This document shows positions 38,901 to 46,816 of a stretch of 48,238 nucleotides of DNA, in pieces. Under the pieces are notes generated by a model, which worked only from the letters and a program-made list of their open reading frames with translations, had not been told where the DNA came from and made no database searches. Every line of letters starts with the position of its first letter. The first letter of the stretch is position 1. The stretch is taken from positions 1 through 48,238 of the forward strand of contig JANWXM010000025.1 of the NCBI GenBank assembly GCA_025055285.1. Reading direction: 5' to 3'. The translations under genes were made by a program, and so were the position numbers. The DNA is from Saprospiraceae bacterium. GTDB lineage: Bacteria; Bacteroidota; Bacteroidia; Chitinophagales; Saprospiraceae.

Positions 38901-39049
38901 AGGTGTATTTTCCTCTCCTCAACAGCGCTTTGCTGCGCCAACTTTATCAAAGCGCAACCGACACGTATTGGCAATGCATCACATGGAGCTTACGGTTGAC
39001 TCCCATTCGGGCCCGCGACCGAGAACAAATTTTCCAAATGTTTAACTAA
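35942..39049 (+). CDS. M1-family metallopeptidase with a barrel-like C-terminal half
   Basis: 1035 residues. Signal peptide 1-20 (MKRLLYFASWLFGLLSVNAQ). The N-terminal half is an M1 (gluzincin) peptidase: HEVGH at 377-381 with the third zinc ligand Glu400 in WMDEGINTY (HEXXH-x18-E), and GGGMEYPMI as the exopeptidase GxMEN-like motif. The last 380 residues or so (from about 640) alternate aromatic and polar residues like an outer-membrane beta-barrel (RRIYARFFGGYFL, KPYFDLGYF). This tail is usual in large Bacteroidota M1 proteins; no T9SS sorting domain is seen. The substrate is unknown. Confidence 0.9.
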   Translation: MKRLLYFASWLFGLLSVNAQVFYFQQEVNYQIRVTLDDTLHTLRGEVRMEYINHSPDTLKEIWLHLWPNAYRDRRTAFCRQKLRLGDAKFYFAPDSSLGYIRQLDFRVNGRSVQWEYHPTHADIAYLFLPEALPPKGKVVIETPFFVKLPNVFSRMGHEWQSYHITQWYPKPVVYDFYGLHPMPYLELGEFYSEFGSFEVEITLPSNYVVAATGVLESPEEREFLLRRVAETEAELAEWTEEGVKATQRHGAANVDAYPPSSPTMKTVRFRAERVHDFAWFADKRFRVLREVAQLKSGQQVECWAMFLPSQRMLWRQAAFYVRRAIEFYSREVGEYPWPQATAVYGAVGAGGGMEYPMIAVIGKVREAESLDRVIAHEVGHNWFYGILASNERDYAWMDEGINTYYEQRYLKEYYGRTSFFSELGEKVYEPIFLSSMPELLLTSLTRLGDQQTPSQSIDEFSAVGYYANAYVKPAFLLRWLEGYAGRGLFDRAMQRYYRDWQFRHPYPENLQAAWEEEGLRANWFFEAMSSAHPFDIAISKVRHLSDGRWEMRVKNRGALRGPFEVGAFHRGKLVHAQWHAPFQGDSKTIILPAIQADAFVLDHRHMTTDVFRSNNYWYAGNLIPRLRPPVWRPTFSPEAANRIVFSCFPWFAWNQYDKTIIGLALCSPILPPQRLRYYFMPGIGIVSKNVVGVADVQYRFLPGGFVPHATLGLSVRSATYGHRLGNSGYRLQYWRWSPILRLDLRSTSPVFTHGLEMRALFLQKEEPTFNDQGVFAGKSRPSAWIYESRYEMQNLSMPNPFRALLAVEGQRYSVQGKPASYIRASIEWQQEIYYRPKRRIYARFFGGYFLHNTQRRRGSVATNNLNGDVARASFALNPQGFNDYRFDQIFLGRSETRGFLARQVSQTEGGFKNAFGLAYAQVFGNSNDFVIALNLRADLPMPLPIKPYFDLGYFRDATPLGTSRPLDEQLAWSGGLMLEILRGRFEVYFPLLNSALLRQLYQSATDTYWQCITWSLRLTPIRARDREQIFQMFN

Positions 39050-39650
39050 CTAGATATCAGGCGAGGCGGAATGCTGTCTTTTCAAGAGCGTATTTGCTCC
39101 GCTGTGGTGGACACATCAATCCCCTCAATATTTGCTTGAGGAGCAGGTGAGCGAGCAAACAACTCCTTCTCTTGAGTCTAGCACTTTCCAAAAACTGGAG
39201 TTTCTGGCTATAGGTGGCTAGGCGAGACGTTTGTCGGAAGAACAAGCGAGAAAAAGTTTTGAAAATATTAAAAGGTTCCAGATCAACATAATGATAGTTC
39301 CCTGATTGTATTGTTCTAGGGTTATTTTTCAGACATAGCAAGATGCGCTGTCGTTTTCTGTGCTCTCTTTTTTAAAAGATCTCCACTCCTGAATGACTCT
39401 TTGCGGTTGTTTGCCTCTAACTGCCGAGAAACGCTAAGAGACCAAACTTGCCACCGGCGGAAAGCGCTTACCCAGAAACAATTAATCCTCTTATGACCGC
39501 TTAGTGGAGCGGCTGACATAAGCCAAGCGAGCGGCTTTGCTTCATCGAACATCTTAAAAGGTATTTCATCGCGGAGGGAGTATTTTATGCTGCGCAGTGT
39601 GTCTTGTGGAAGAAAATCCAAACTTGGCGATAAGCGCTTTATTGCGCGGG
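39050..39650. other. 600-bp stretch without a recognisable gene
   Basis: Short frames on the minus strand (39057-39341, 39322-39621) have no family resemblance I can name. One small hairpin, CCTCAA-7 nt-TTGAGG (39122-39140), is present. Confidence 0.4.
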
Positions 39651-39845
39651 TTAGACACTGACGAGACGCCCCACGCCGCCCACGTATAACGTCGTAAATA
39701 TAGCCTCATAAGGAGACGCTGGCCACCTTTGGGCAAAATCCAAGCCTTCTGCCCATTGACCTGTATCAACATGAGCTGCAACCTTACTTAACGCCCCTGC
39801 TTCGCCAAAATGAAAGAAGGTGCTTTCTAACTTTAAGCAGCATTC
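39651..39845 (-). other. In-frame, protein-like extension beyond the MBL gene's TGA stop
   Basis: Past the TGA at 39848-39846 the same frame continues for 64 codons to TAA (39653-39651). It encodes a protein-like sequence without an initiator Met (LKLESTFFHFGEAGALSK, HVDTGQWAEGLDFAQRW, YVGGVGRLVSV). It could be a remnant of another gene, a tail lost through the TGA, or chance. The MBL protein already has normal family length without it. Confidence 0.25.
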
Positions 39846-40697
39846 TCATAGGAAGGCATTTAGCGGTCCCGTTTTGCTTGCGGCAATACGCCCATCGGGT
39901 TGAATAGCGACCACGGCAGCTTCTGCACCAGGGTCGTGTTCAAAAAACAGAACGTACTCTTTTTGTACTGCTTCGCCCAAAAGTTGAGCCTTTTCTTCTA
40001 AAGTAATTAGCGGCCGCACGTCATAAGCCATGATATAGGGCAAACCGATATGCCATTGCGAAGGTATAAGGTCAGCACAGTAAACGACTATCCGTTGGCC
40101 TGTGTCAAGCACGGGCAACATCATTGCTTCTGTGTGGCCGTAGGCAAAGCGTATGCCAAAGCCGGGGTAAAGCTCAGCGTTGGGCTGTACCTCGACGAAG
40201 CGCAATTGGCCCAAATCGTACAGCAGTTGAAAGTTTTCGGCTAAGAAAGAGGCCTTTTCGCGCGCATTGGGCGTGGTGGCCCAGCGATAGTGTGGTTCGT
40301 TTGTCCAGTAGATGGCGTTGGGAAAGGTTGGCGCTATTTCTCCGGTGGTTTCATCTTTCCAGAGGGCGCCGCCGCAGTGGTCGAAGTGCAAGTGGGTTAG
40401 GAAGACATCTGTAATATCGTTGGGCGCATAGCCTGCCTGCTCGAGGGAAGTGAAGAGCAAGCCCGTCTGCTCGGGTAGAAAATGAGCGCGGAATTTTTCA
40501 TCCTGCTTGTTGCCAATACCAGTATCTATAAGGATGCGCCGTTCGGCCGTTTCCACTAGTAGTGCGCGCATGGCCCAGGTGCACATGTTGTCGACATCAG
40601 GCGGGTTCATCTTCTGCCATATGCGTTTGGGTACTATGCCAAACATAGCGCCTCCGTCGAGTTTGAAATAGCCAGTGAGGATAGTGGTGAGTTTCAT
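39846..40697 (-). CDS. MBL-fold metallo-hydrolase
   Basis: 283 residues. The metal-binding motif HLHFDH is at 102-107 (FLTHLHFDHCGG). Later ligands are plausible in YGHTEAM (His near 185) and in FEHDPGA (His near 253). This is the fold of lactonases, glyoxalases and related hydrolases. The N-terminal half (GGAMFGIVPKRIWQKMNPPD) matches the quorum-quenching-lactonase-like branch common in Bacteroidota, but the substrate cannot be read from the sequence. It is cytoplasmic (no signal peptide). Confidence 0.88.
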   Translation of the reverse strand: MKLTTILTGYFKLDGGAMFGIVPKRIWQKMNPPDVDNMCTWAMRALLVETAERRILIDTGIGNKQDEKFRAHFLPEQTGLLFTSLEQAGYAPNDITDVFLTHLHFDHCGGALWKDETTGEIAPTFPNAIYWTNEPHYRWATTPNAREKASFLAENFQLLYDLGQLRFVEVQPNAELYPGFGIRFAYGHTEAMMLPVLDTGQRIVVYCADLIPSQWHIGLPYIMAYDVRPLITLEEKAQLLGEAVQKEYVLFFEHDPGAEAAVVAIQPDGRIAASKTGPLNAFL

Positions 40698-40878
40698 AAG
40701 TTAAGGAACGCTCTAATTAAAAAAGTTACTAAAATCTAAAATCAGCGAAGCGCGTATTTATGGATGTGTTATTCATCGCCTTAGAACACCTTGTCTATAG
40801 AACACAATGCTACTAAAAATGCCGAAGAATAGAGCAGATAGTGACGTGCATCAATCATCGAACCCGTGGTAGATTACT

Positions 40879-40886
40879 TACCTTTG
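40879..40886 (+). promoter_or_regulatory. -7 element for the Cys-motif small protein
   Basis: TACCTTTG, a perfect TAnnTTTG, only 8 nt before the ATG at 40895. The transcript should be nearly leaderless, and the upstream in-frame ATG at 40841 cannot be used. Confidence 0.5.
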
Positions 40887-40894
40887 CGGGTGCA

Positions 40895-41089
40895 ATGGTA
40901 CGCCGATTTCTCGTTCTCGCCTTGACGACAAGCATCTTAGGGCAAGCCTTCGTTCGGACGGCGCTGGTGGTACATTATTATTGGAGCCGCCAGACCTATG
41001 TAGAACGGTGCGAGAATGTAAATCGGCCTGAATTAGACTGCGCTGGAAAGTGCTACCTGAGAAAGCAAATGCTAGCGCTAGAATGCTAG
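40895..41089 (+). CDS. Small exported protein with a C-x-N-x-x-x-P-x-L-x-C-x-GKC motif
   Basis: 64 residues from ATG 40895, fixed by the promoter. A hydrophobic N-terminus (MVRRFLVLALTTSILGQ) is followed by CENVNRPELDCAGKCYLRKQM. This CxNxxxPxLxCxGKC-[HY]-LxKQ signature occurs in many small Bacteroidota proteins of unknown function, often by metal genes. Three closely spaced Cys could bind a metal; that is inference. The next gene, an outer-membrane-type protein with its own Cys cluster, begins 272 nt downstream; that gap shows no gene. Confidence 0.65.
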   Translation: MVRRFLVLALTTSILGQAFVRTALVVHYYWSRQTYVERCENVNRPELDCAGKCYLRKQMLALEC

Positions 41090-41361
41090 CATCGCGACGG
41101 CCCTCAATCCCTGCTGGCATTTTTCCTAAGTATAAAAGACATTCCTTTGTTTTGGGAAAACGCTCTTAGGGTTATTCTCCTGCCGCCGCCCAAAGAGGCA
41201 GCGCTTCTTTTTGCGCCTTGGCGCAGAAGCGCCCACAAGGGCTATGCCAACAGCGTTTTCCATCCGCCCTGTTGAGAAATGGCGTTCTCTTTCTGACTGC
41301 GATCCATTTGCCCAAGCTGAGCAAGAGGAGATAAAGCTATTTCTCAACACTTTTTGCAAGA

Positions 41362-42363
41362 ATGAAAAAACTATTCATTATCTTAGTAGGATGGGCCTTA
41401 GGTGCGCCATCAATAGTATGGGCGTGTGACATCTGCGGCTGTTCGAGCGGTGCTCAAACGCTGGGCCTTTTGCCCTTGGTGCAACGGCATTTAGCTGGCG
41501 TTCGCTGGCAGAGGCAGGGTTACCGAACCGTTGCACACGGCAGCGAAGCCAATTCTTATGAGTATTTTCATTCATTAGATTTTTGGGGCCGCTGGATGCC
41601 GCATCGGCGCTGGCAGGTAATGGGTTTTGTGCCGTACTCCTATAACATTAGGCGGTTCTACGACGGCCAGCGGCAGCAAGTGGGTGGATTGGGCGATGTG
41701 TCCCTACTGGCGCAGTTTTTTATCCTCGACCCGCACCAGTCGATGACCCACCGCTGGCGGCACGCGCTTCAGGTAGGGGCAGGCGTTAAACTGCCGACCG
41801 GCGACTTTTGGATGTCGGAATCTCTAAATGGTCAGGAGCTACCCATTCCGCCGGCGCTTCAGCCTGGAACGGGCAGCACAGATGCCCTCGTATCGGCTCT
41901 TTATGCAGTGAGCACGCATGAATGGATTATCAGCGTTGATGGCATGCTCCGCCTCACGGGCCAAAACAGCGAGGGGTACCGATTCGGCTCTCGGGCTAAC
42001 GGCACTCTTCGCTTTTTTCACGTAAGCCTATGGCGTAAGGTGACATGGATGCCATATGTGGGCGCGCAGTTAGACTACCGAGGCTCCGACTCCTTTCAAG
42101 GCGACCTGCAACCCGAAACGGGCGGCTGGGTAGCCTTAGCTCAGGTCGGCGCAGAGGTTTTTGCGCAAGACCTCGCGTTCGGCCTCTCGTGGAGCCGGCC
42201 CCTGGCGCACGAACTTTCAAGCGGCTTCGTCGCACCACAGGGACGGTTTTCCGTTTCGGTCACTATTCTCATGGGCAGACGCCAAACGGCGCCTACAGTG
42301 CTGCCGCCCATTCCTCTCCTTTTTCCAAACGTCCAACCGGACACAAAACCAACAGAACAATGA
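41362..42363 (+). CDS. Outer-membrane barrel-like protein with an N-terminal CDICGCSSG cluster
   Basis: 333 residues. Signal peptide 1-21 (MKKLFIILVGWALGAPSIVWA), then CDICGCSSG right at the mature N-terminus. The remainder is beta-barrel-like with alternating aromatic strands (WQVMGFVPYSYNIRRFYDG, GVKLPTGDFWM, GDVSLLAQFFIL), like the meta-pathway/transporter-type outer-membrane family. The Cys cluster suggests metal binding. It overlaps the next gene by 4 nt (ATGA), so they are translationally coupled. Confidence 0.75.
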   Translation: MKKLFIILVGWALGAPSIVWACDICGCSSGAQTLGLLPLVQRHLAGVRWQRQGYRTVAHGSEANSYEYFHSLDFWGRWMPHRRWQVMGFVPYSYNIRRFYDGQRQQVGGLGDVSLLAQFFILDPHQSMTHRWRHALQVGAGVKLPTGDFWMSESLNGQELPIPPALQPGTGSTDALVSALYAVSTHEWIISVDGMLRLTGQNSEGYRFGSRANGTLRFFHVSLWRKVTWMPYVGAQLDYRGSDSFQGDLQPETGGWVALAQVGAEVFAQDLAFGLSWSRPLAHELSSGFVAPQGRFSVSVTILMGRRQTAPTVLPPIPLLFPNVQPDTKPTEQ

Positions 42364-42671
42364 ACTGGATACTTCACTCTATAGCTGATTGCTTCGCCAC
42401 TGGGACTATATTTATTGTCATTTTTTATTTGCTTGTGATAGGCAGTCGGATGCTGGACCTGTATTTGCGCTGGATAGACGCTCTGCCTATCGCGTCGGAA
42501 GATATCCAGGGAATACTCAGGCCCTTAGGGCTGGCGATTGCCTGGGGAGTAGTAGCGCTTGCCTTTTGGGCGCTGCCGTTCGAGATGGCTCTGGCAAGTA
42601 TGTCCTGTGTTTTTCTTTTCTATCAGCTGCGACGAGTTTCGCAGCGTGTCGGAATGTTAAATAAATCTTAG
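42360..42671 (+). CDS. Small membrane protein
   Basis: 103 residues from ATG 42360, which overlaps the preceding stop; a longer in-frame opening (42045) lies inside the upstream gene and is not used. Three hydrophobic segments (about 13-30, 52-70, 72-88) and a basic tail (LRRVSQRVGMLNKS) indicate an inner-membrane protein. I do not recognise a family. It is tightly packed between the CDICGCSSG protein and the secreted aminopeptidase (3 nt), so the three form an operon. Confidence 0.7.
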   Translation: MNWILHSIADCFATGTIFIVIFYLLVIGSRMLDLYLRWIDALPIASEDIQGILRPLGLAIAWGVVALAFWALPFEMALASMSCVFLFYQLRRVSQRVGMLNKS

Positions 42672-42674
42672 ATT

Positions 42675-44645
42675 ATGAGCGCTTTACGGTATTTTATAGG
42701 GGTATTGGCGGGTTGGCTGATGATGGGCTCTTATCCGCTTTTCGCCCAATCGGCGGATGCTTTGGACAGCATCATTGCATACGAAAAAAGCGCGTGGCTA
42801 CGGCATCAGGCTGCAATAGAGCGCGGTGCCTCGGCCAGTGCTAACAATCGCTCCGACATTCAGTACTGTCGGGCGCATTGGACGGTAGACCCGGCCGTGC
42901 GTTACATTGAAGGTGTAGTCGCTGTGGTGTTCGAACCTACGGAAAACGTAAATAGCCTAGCATTTGACTTTTCTGCTGCTCTGACGATGGACAGCATCCG
43001 GTACCGGGGGCAGAGGCTGTCTTTTACTCAAAGCGGCGACGTACTGACGGTGCACTTTCCGACGGTGTTGCCCGCCCTTTTGCCGGACTCGCTCGTTTTT
43101 TACTATCGCGGCGTACCGCCCAAGACGGGTTTTGGCTCCTTCGAGGTGAGCCAGCACAACGGCGTGCCGGTTTTATGGACGCTCTCCCAACCTTATGGCG
43201 CACGCGACTGGTGGCCGTGTAAGCAATCGCTCAACGACAAGATTGACTCCATGGATATTTATGTAACCACGCCTGACGCCTATCGGGCCGCTAGCATCGG
43301 GCTGTTGCAAGGTGAAATTGTGCAGGCAGGTAAGCGAACGGCGCATTGGAAACATCGCTATCCTATCGCAGCTTACTTGGTGGCAATAGCAGTGACTAAC
43401 TACGAAGTGTTGTCTGAGCCCATTGCGGTAGGTGTTGATACGGTATTAATGGTCAATTACATCTATCCCGAGAGCATAACTGCAGCTAAAAGTAGTTTAA
43501 GCTATTTGGCTGACCACCTTCGACTCTTCAGCGAACTGTTTGGCCCTTATCCGTTTTTGCAAGAGAAATATGGTCATGCCCAGTTTGGCTGGGGCGGTGG
43601 CATGGAACATCAAACCATGTCGTTCATGGGCGGTTTTGGTTACGAATTGGTGGCCCACGAGCTGGCGCATCAGTGGTTTGGCAATAAAGTAACCTGTGGC
43701 TCCTGGGCCGACATCTGGCTTAACGAGGGTTTTGCCACTTACCTTTCAGGCCTTTGCTATGAGCGTTTTCTGCCGCAGTATTGGCACAGCTTCAAGCAAG
43801 GGCGCATTAACAGCGCTACCTCGCAGCCGGGCGGATCCATCCGGGTAAACGACACCACAAACGTGAGTCGCATCTTCAGCGGGCGTCTCAGCTATAACAA
43901 GAGCGCCATGGTGCTCCACATGTTGCGCTGGATCTGCGGCGACTCGCTTTTCTTTCGCGCTGTGCGCAACTACATAAATGACCCGCAGGTGGCCTACGGC
44001 TATGCGCACACGCCCGTGCTAAAAGCCCATCTCGAGGCCGTCCTGGGCCGAAAACTTGACTACTTCTTCGACGATTGGTACACAGGGGAAGGTTATCCGA
44101 GCTACACTGTGAAATGGTCTCAAGCAGGAAACGGGCCAGTATACGTGCAGCTGGAGCAGAAACAGTCGCATCCCTCGGTGTCGTTTTTTGAATTACCGGT
44201 GCCCTTGCGTTTCGTGGGCCCAAATGGCGAGACTCAAGATGTGCGTTTGGATCATCTTTTCAATGGACAAACCTTTGTTGTGCCAGCGAATTTTGCCGTG
44301 AACAATGTGCTTTTCGACCCTGACCTCTGGCTCATCAGCCGAGACAATGTGATTGTAAAAACGTCATCGACACCGACTATGGAGGAGCTAGGTTTTTCGC
44401 TCCGCATAGAGCCTAATCCGGCCCAACGCCAACAAGTACATTTGATCTTGAAAAGCGAGACTACTACACCTGCTGTCTTCTCGCTATGGACGCTTGAGGG
44501 ACGGCTCCTCACTGAGCAAACAGCGACACTAGCACCTGGCCAACAGACCATTACCCTGACGCCTGCGAACGCCTCCGCGGGTCATTACTTACTGAAAGTC
44601 AGTGCACCCACTGGTGAGTGGTGGCAGCAAGTAATACTGTATTGA
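42675..44645 (+). CDS. Secreted M1-family aminopeptidase with T9SS sorting domain
   Basis: 656 residues: signal peptide 1-24 (ending PLFAQ), an M1 N-terminal domain, and a catalytic domain with GGGMEHQTM (exopeptidase motif) and HELAH at 328-332 with Glu351 in WLNEGFATY. A type A T9SS sorting domain occupies about 575-656 (RIEPNPAQRQQVHLIL ... GHYLLKVSAPTGEWWQQVILY). It should cleave N-terminal residues from peptides outside the cell. It differs from the M1 protein at 35942, which has a barrel-like tail instead of a sorting domain. Confidence 0.93.
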   Translation: MSALRYFIGVLAGWLMMGSYPLFAQSADALDSIIAYEKSAWLRHQAAIERGASASANNRSDIQYCRAHWTVDPAVRYIEGVVAVVFEPTENVNSLAFDFSAALTMDSIRYRGQRLSFTQSGDVLTVHFPTVLPALLPDSLVFYYRGVPPKTGFGSFEVSQHNGVPVLWTLSQPYGARDWWPCKQSLNDKIDSMDIYVTTPDAYRAASIGLLQGEIVQAGKRTAHWKHRYPIAAYLVAIAVTNYEVLSEPIAVGVDTVLMVNYIYPESITAAKSSLSYLADHLRLFSELFGPYPFLQEKYGHAQFGWGGGMEHQTMSFMGGFGYELVAHELAHQWFGNKVTCGSWADIWLNEGFATYLSGLCYERFLPQYWHSFKQGRINSATSQPGGSIRVNDTTNVSRIFSGRLSYNKSAMVLHMLRWICGDSLFFRAVRNYINDPQVAYGYAHTPVLKAHLEAVLGRKLDYFFDDWYTGEGYPSYTVKWSQAGNGPVYVQLEQKQSHPSVSFFELPVPLRFVGPNGETQDVRLDHLFNGQTFVVPANFAVNNVLFDPDLWLISRDNVIVKTSSTPTMEELGFSLRIEPNPAQRQQVHLILKSETTTPAVFSLWTLEGRLLTEQTATLAPGQQTITLTPANASAGHYLLKVSAPTGEWWQQVILY

Positions 44646-44715
44646 GTAGCATTTTTTCTGAGCAAATGAGCAAAGACCCGCTGCTCGCTGATACACGAGC
44701 AATGGGTCAAATGCC

Positions 44716-44723
44716 TATCTTTG
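44716..44723 (+). promoter_or_regulatory. -7 element for ruvB
   Basis: TATCTTTG, a perfect TAnnTTTG, 62 nt before the ruvB ATG. Confidence 0.5.
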
Positions 44724-44785
44724 CCCAAGAAACCGACTGCAGCAGGCGTTTTTTCACCCTTCATTTTCATTGAACAGAAAAAGGC

Positions 44786-45817
44786 ATGAGCAAGCAACTG
44801 GCCCAAGCACCAATAAGCCTCGAAGAGAAGTTGGTCGAAAAGACCCTGCGCCCGAAGATGCTCGACGAATTCAGTGGGCAGCGAAAAATTGTCGAAAATC
44901 TGCGCGTATTTATTCAAGCCGCTCGCCAACGCGGTGAGGCCCTAGACCATGTGCTGCTGCATGGGCCGCCAGGGCTAGGCAAAACCACCTTGTCGTACAT
45001 TATTGCCAACGAGCTAGGCGTTTCGCTCAAAATGACCTCAGGCCCTGTGCTGGAAAAACCGGGCGACCTAGCAGGCCTGTTGACCAACTTAGAGCCGGGC
45101 GATGTGCTGTTCATCGATGAGATCCATCGGCTGAATACCGTCGTAGAGGAGTACCTCTATTCAGCCATGGAGGATTTCAGAATTGATATTATGATTGACT
45201 CTGGCCCTAATGCCCGCAGCATCCAGATAGCGCTTAACCCATTTACCCTTATTGGCGCCACTACGCGCATGGGGCTGCTCACAGCTCCGCTGCGCGCCCG
45301 CTTCGGCATCAACTGCCTGCTGGACTATTACGATGTGCCTACACTGGAGCGCATCCTCTTTCGCTCGGCTGACATCTTGGGCATCCCTATCACGCCCGAG
45401 GGCGCGCACGAAATCGCCCGCCGCAGCCGCGGTACGCCGCGTATCGCCAACGCCCTGCTGCGTCGCATACGAGACTTTGCTCAAATCAGAGGAACTGGAA
45501 TTATCGACCGCGACATTGCCCGCTATGGCTTAGCCGCCTTGGACGTAGACGAACACGGCCTAGACGAAATGGACAACCGCATCTTGAACGCTATTATTCA
45601 CAAATTCAAAGGCGGCCCTGTTGGTCTGACCACCATCGCCACTGCCGTAGGCGAAGAACCCGGCACCATCGAAGAAGTACACGAGCCCTTCCTCATTATG
45701 GAGGGTTACCTCCAACGCACCCCACGTGGACGTGTGGCCACAGAAAAGGCTTATCAACACATCGGCGCCACGCCACCCGGGCGCGCAGGAACACTATTCG
45801 AGGATGAGGTGGTTTAA
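44786..45817 (+). CDS. ruvB: Holliday junction branch migration ATPase RuvB
   Basis: 343 residues, normal length. Walker [10 protein letters not shown] (60-68), Walker [10 protein letters not shown], sensor 1 [19 protein letters not shown] with the Arg finger region, and the C-terminal winged helix ([28 protein letters not shown]). RuvB is the hexameric motor that, with RuvA, drives branch migration of Holliday junctions. It is transcribed alone. The cassette-like region starts about 270 nt downstream. Confidence 0.98.
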   Translation: MSKQLAQAPISLEEKLVEKTLRPKMLDEFSGQRKIVENLRVFIQAARQRGEALDHVLLHGPPGLGKTTLSYIIANELGVSLKMTSGPVLEKPGDLAGLLTNLEPGDVLFIDEIHRLNTVVEEYLYSAMEDFRIDIMIDSGPNARSIQIALNPFTLIGATTRMGLLTAPLRARFGINCLLDYYDVPTLERILFRSADILGIPITPEGAHEIARRSRGTPRIANALLRRIRDFAQIRGTGIIDRDIARYGLAALDVDEHGLDEMDNRILNAIIHKFKGGPVGLTTIATAVGEEPGTIEEVHEPFLIMEGYLQRTPRGRVATEKAYQHIGATPPGRAGTLFEDEVV

Positions 45818-45916
45818 AAAAGGCGGACGCCAGACCAACCAAAAACTTTCCGCCCAGATTTTAGGACCATCAAACACTTGTCCACAGGCGTTCCTGCGTT
45901 CTTTCGCGGCGCTACG

Positions 45917-45960
45917 CGCTCTGGGTTTCTCTGCGGCCTTCGGCGTCCTTGGCGGTGAAG
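45917..45960 (-). repeat. CGCAGAG-type interspersed repeat
   Basis: On the minus strand the pattern TTCACCGCCAAGGACGCC...CCGCAGAGAAACCCAGAG is the purine-rich, roughly 9-nt periodic sequence seen between genes in many environmental bacteria. It is not coding here. The gap 45818-46087 also has a weak GGCGGA/TCCGCC inverted repeat (45822-45854) and no gene. Confidence 0.45.
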
Positions 45961-46087
45961 GAAATGCTTCGAGGGAGGGTGCTGTTTTGTCGCCAAATAG
46001 CAAAAAAAGTGGGCTCAGGCGCTTGCATTTTTGGCTCGAGGGCTGCATCTTTGCCAGTAGTTATGAGGGTGAAAAGCAACATTGTTC

Positions 46088-46152
46088 CGCTAACTCTACT
46101 TTCCCGTCCATACTCCCTAAGCGGTCGTACGGCGGGAAAGTGGGCGTTGGGC
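46088..46152 (+). repeat. attC-like recombination site, copy A
   Basis: A 65-bp site ending in GTTGGGC (46146-46152), a perfect GTTRRRY R' box. It opens with CGCTAAC, an imperfect R'' box. Inside, ACTTTCCCG pairs with CGGGAAAGT, then CC/GG and TAC/GTA after single unpaired bases, with unpaired spacers of 3 and 4 nt outside: the fold of an attC bottom strand. About 90% identical to copy B. Confidence 0.55.
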
Positions 46153-46396
46153 GAAACTGTAAACGTCAAAAGGGACGTAACGGCGCACCAAGGGGGAAGT
46201 ATTGCCGGCTTACGGCAAGCACAACGTGCAGACAAATTTTGCCCGCTGATAGGTGTTTCGTGCAGAACTGGAGAGGAATACAGCGTAACCTGGCGGGGAT
46301 TTCACCAGGAACCGACCGCCTTCGAATGTGGGTACTTGGTCCGGGTTGCCGAAAACGGGAATGAGAGTAGGCCCCTTAACAAATTATTAAATCCAT

Positions 46397-46744
46397 ATGA
46401 AACTGTCGTTATTTGCTCTAATTCTTAGCTCATTCATCGTTATTCTTGCGCCATCTTTTGGGCAGTCTTCTCTTTTAGATAAGGTTCCTACTGATGTTAG
46501 AGAGGACTTTGTGGAAAGTTTAGTCTATGTAGAAGGACTTTTTAAAGGCGCCGAGATCGCCTATCTTAAGCCATATCTAACCAAGGAAGAAATTGATGAG
46601 GTTATTCAGTCTTATATCAGAACCGATGCTGGAGGTGTGGCACTCCAGCGTGTAGCGTTTGATGGATACAAGCCTAAGCATCGTGGTTGTAAGGAAAATC
46701 CTCGTTGGATATGTATTGTTACAGTAGATGAAGTTCGTGAGTAA
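46397..46744 (+). CDS. Small secreted protein of unknown function (first cassette gene)
   Basis: 115 residues with a signal peptide (MKLSLFALILSSFIVILAPSFGQ). The mature part is mixed helical (DVREDFVESLVYVEGLFKGAEI, TKEEIDEVIQSYI) with two Cys near the end (GCKENPRWIC) that could form a disulphide. I do not recognise a family. Its terminator follows 8 nt after the stop, so it is a separate transcript from the next genes. Confidence 0.7.
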   Translation: MKLSLFALILSSFIVILAPSFGQSSLLDKVPTDVREDFVESLVYVEGLFKGAEIAYLKPYLTKEEIDEVIQSYIRTDAGGVALQRVAFDGYKPKHRGCKENPRWICIVTVDEVRE

Positions 46745-46752
46745 TTCTGTGT

Positions 46753-46783
46753 GGGGGGCAAGATTGTTCTTGCCCCCCTTTTT
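46753..46783 (+). terminator. Strong terminator inside the putative cassette
   Basis: GGGGGGCAAG (46753-46762) pairs exactly with CTTGCCCCCC (46769-46778), loop ATTGTT, then five T. Confidence 0.92.
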
Positions 46784-46816
46784 AGGAATGTTAACTTTTA
46801 TAATCTTAGTAGAGGA

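Noticed and set aside
39057-39621. Possible transposase remnants on the minus strand
   Set aside because: The fragments contain no DDE, HUH or other recognisable transposase motif and no flanking inverted repeats.
45822-45854. Third attC-like site just after ruvB
   Set aside because: A GGCGGA/TCCGCC inverted repeat is present, but there are no RYYYAAC or GTTRRRY boxes.
45726-46428. Long plus-strand frames (45726-46364, 45949-46428) between ruvB and the first cassette gene
   Set aside because: One begins inside ruvB, both read through the CGCAGAG-type repeat and the attC-like site, and the composition is not protein-like.
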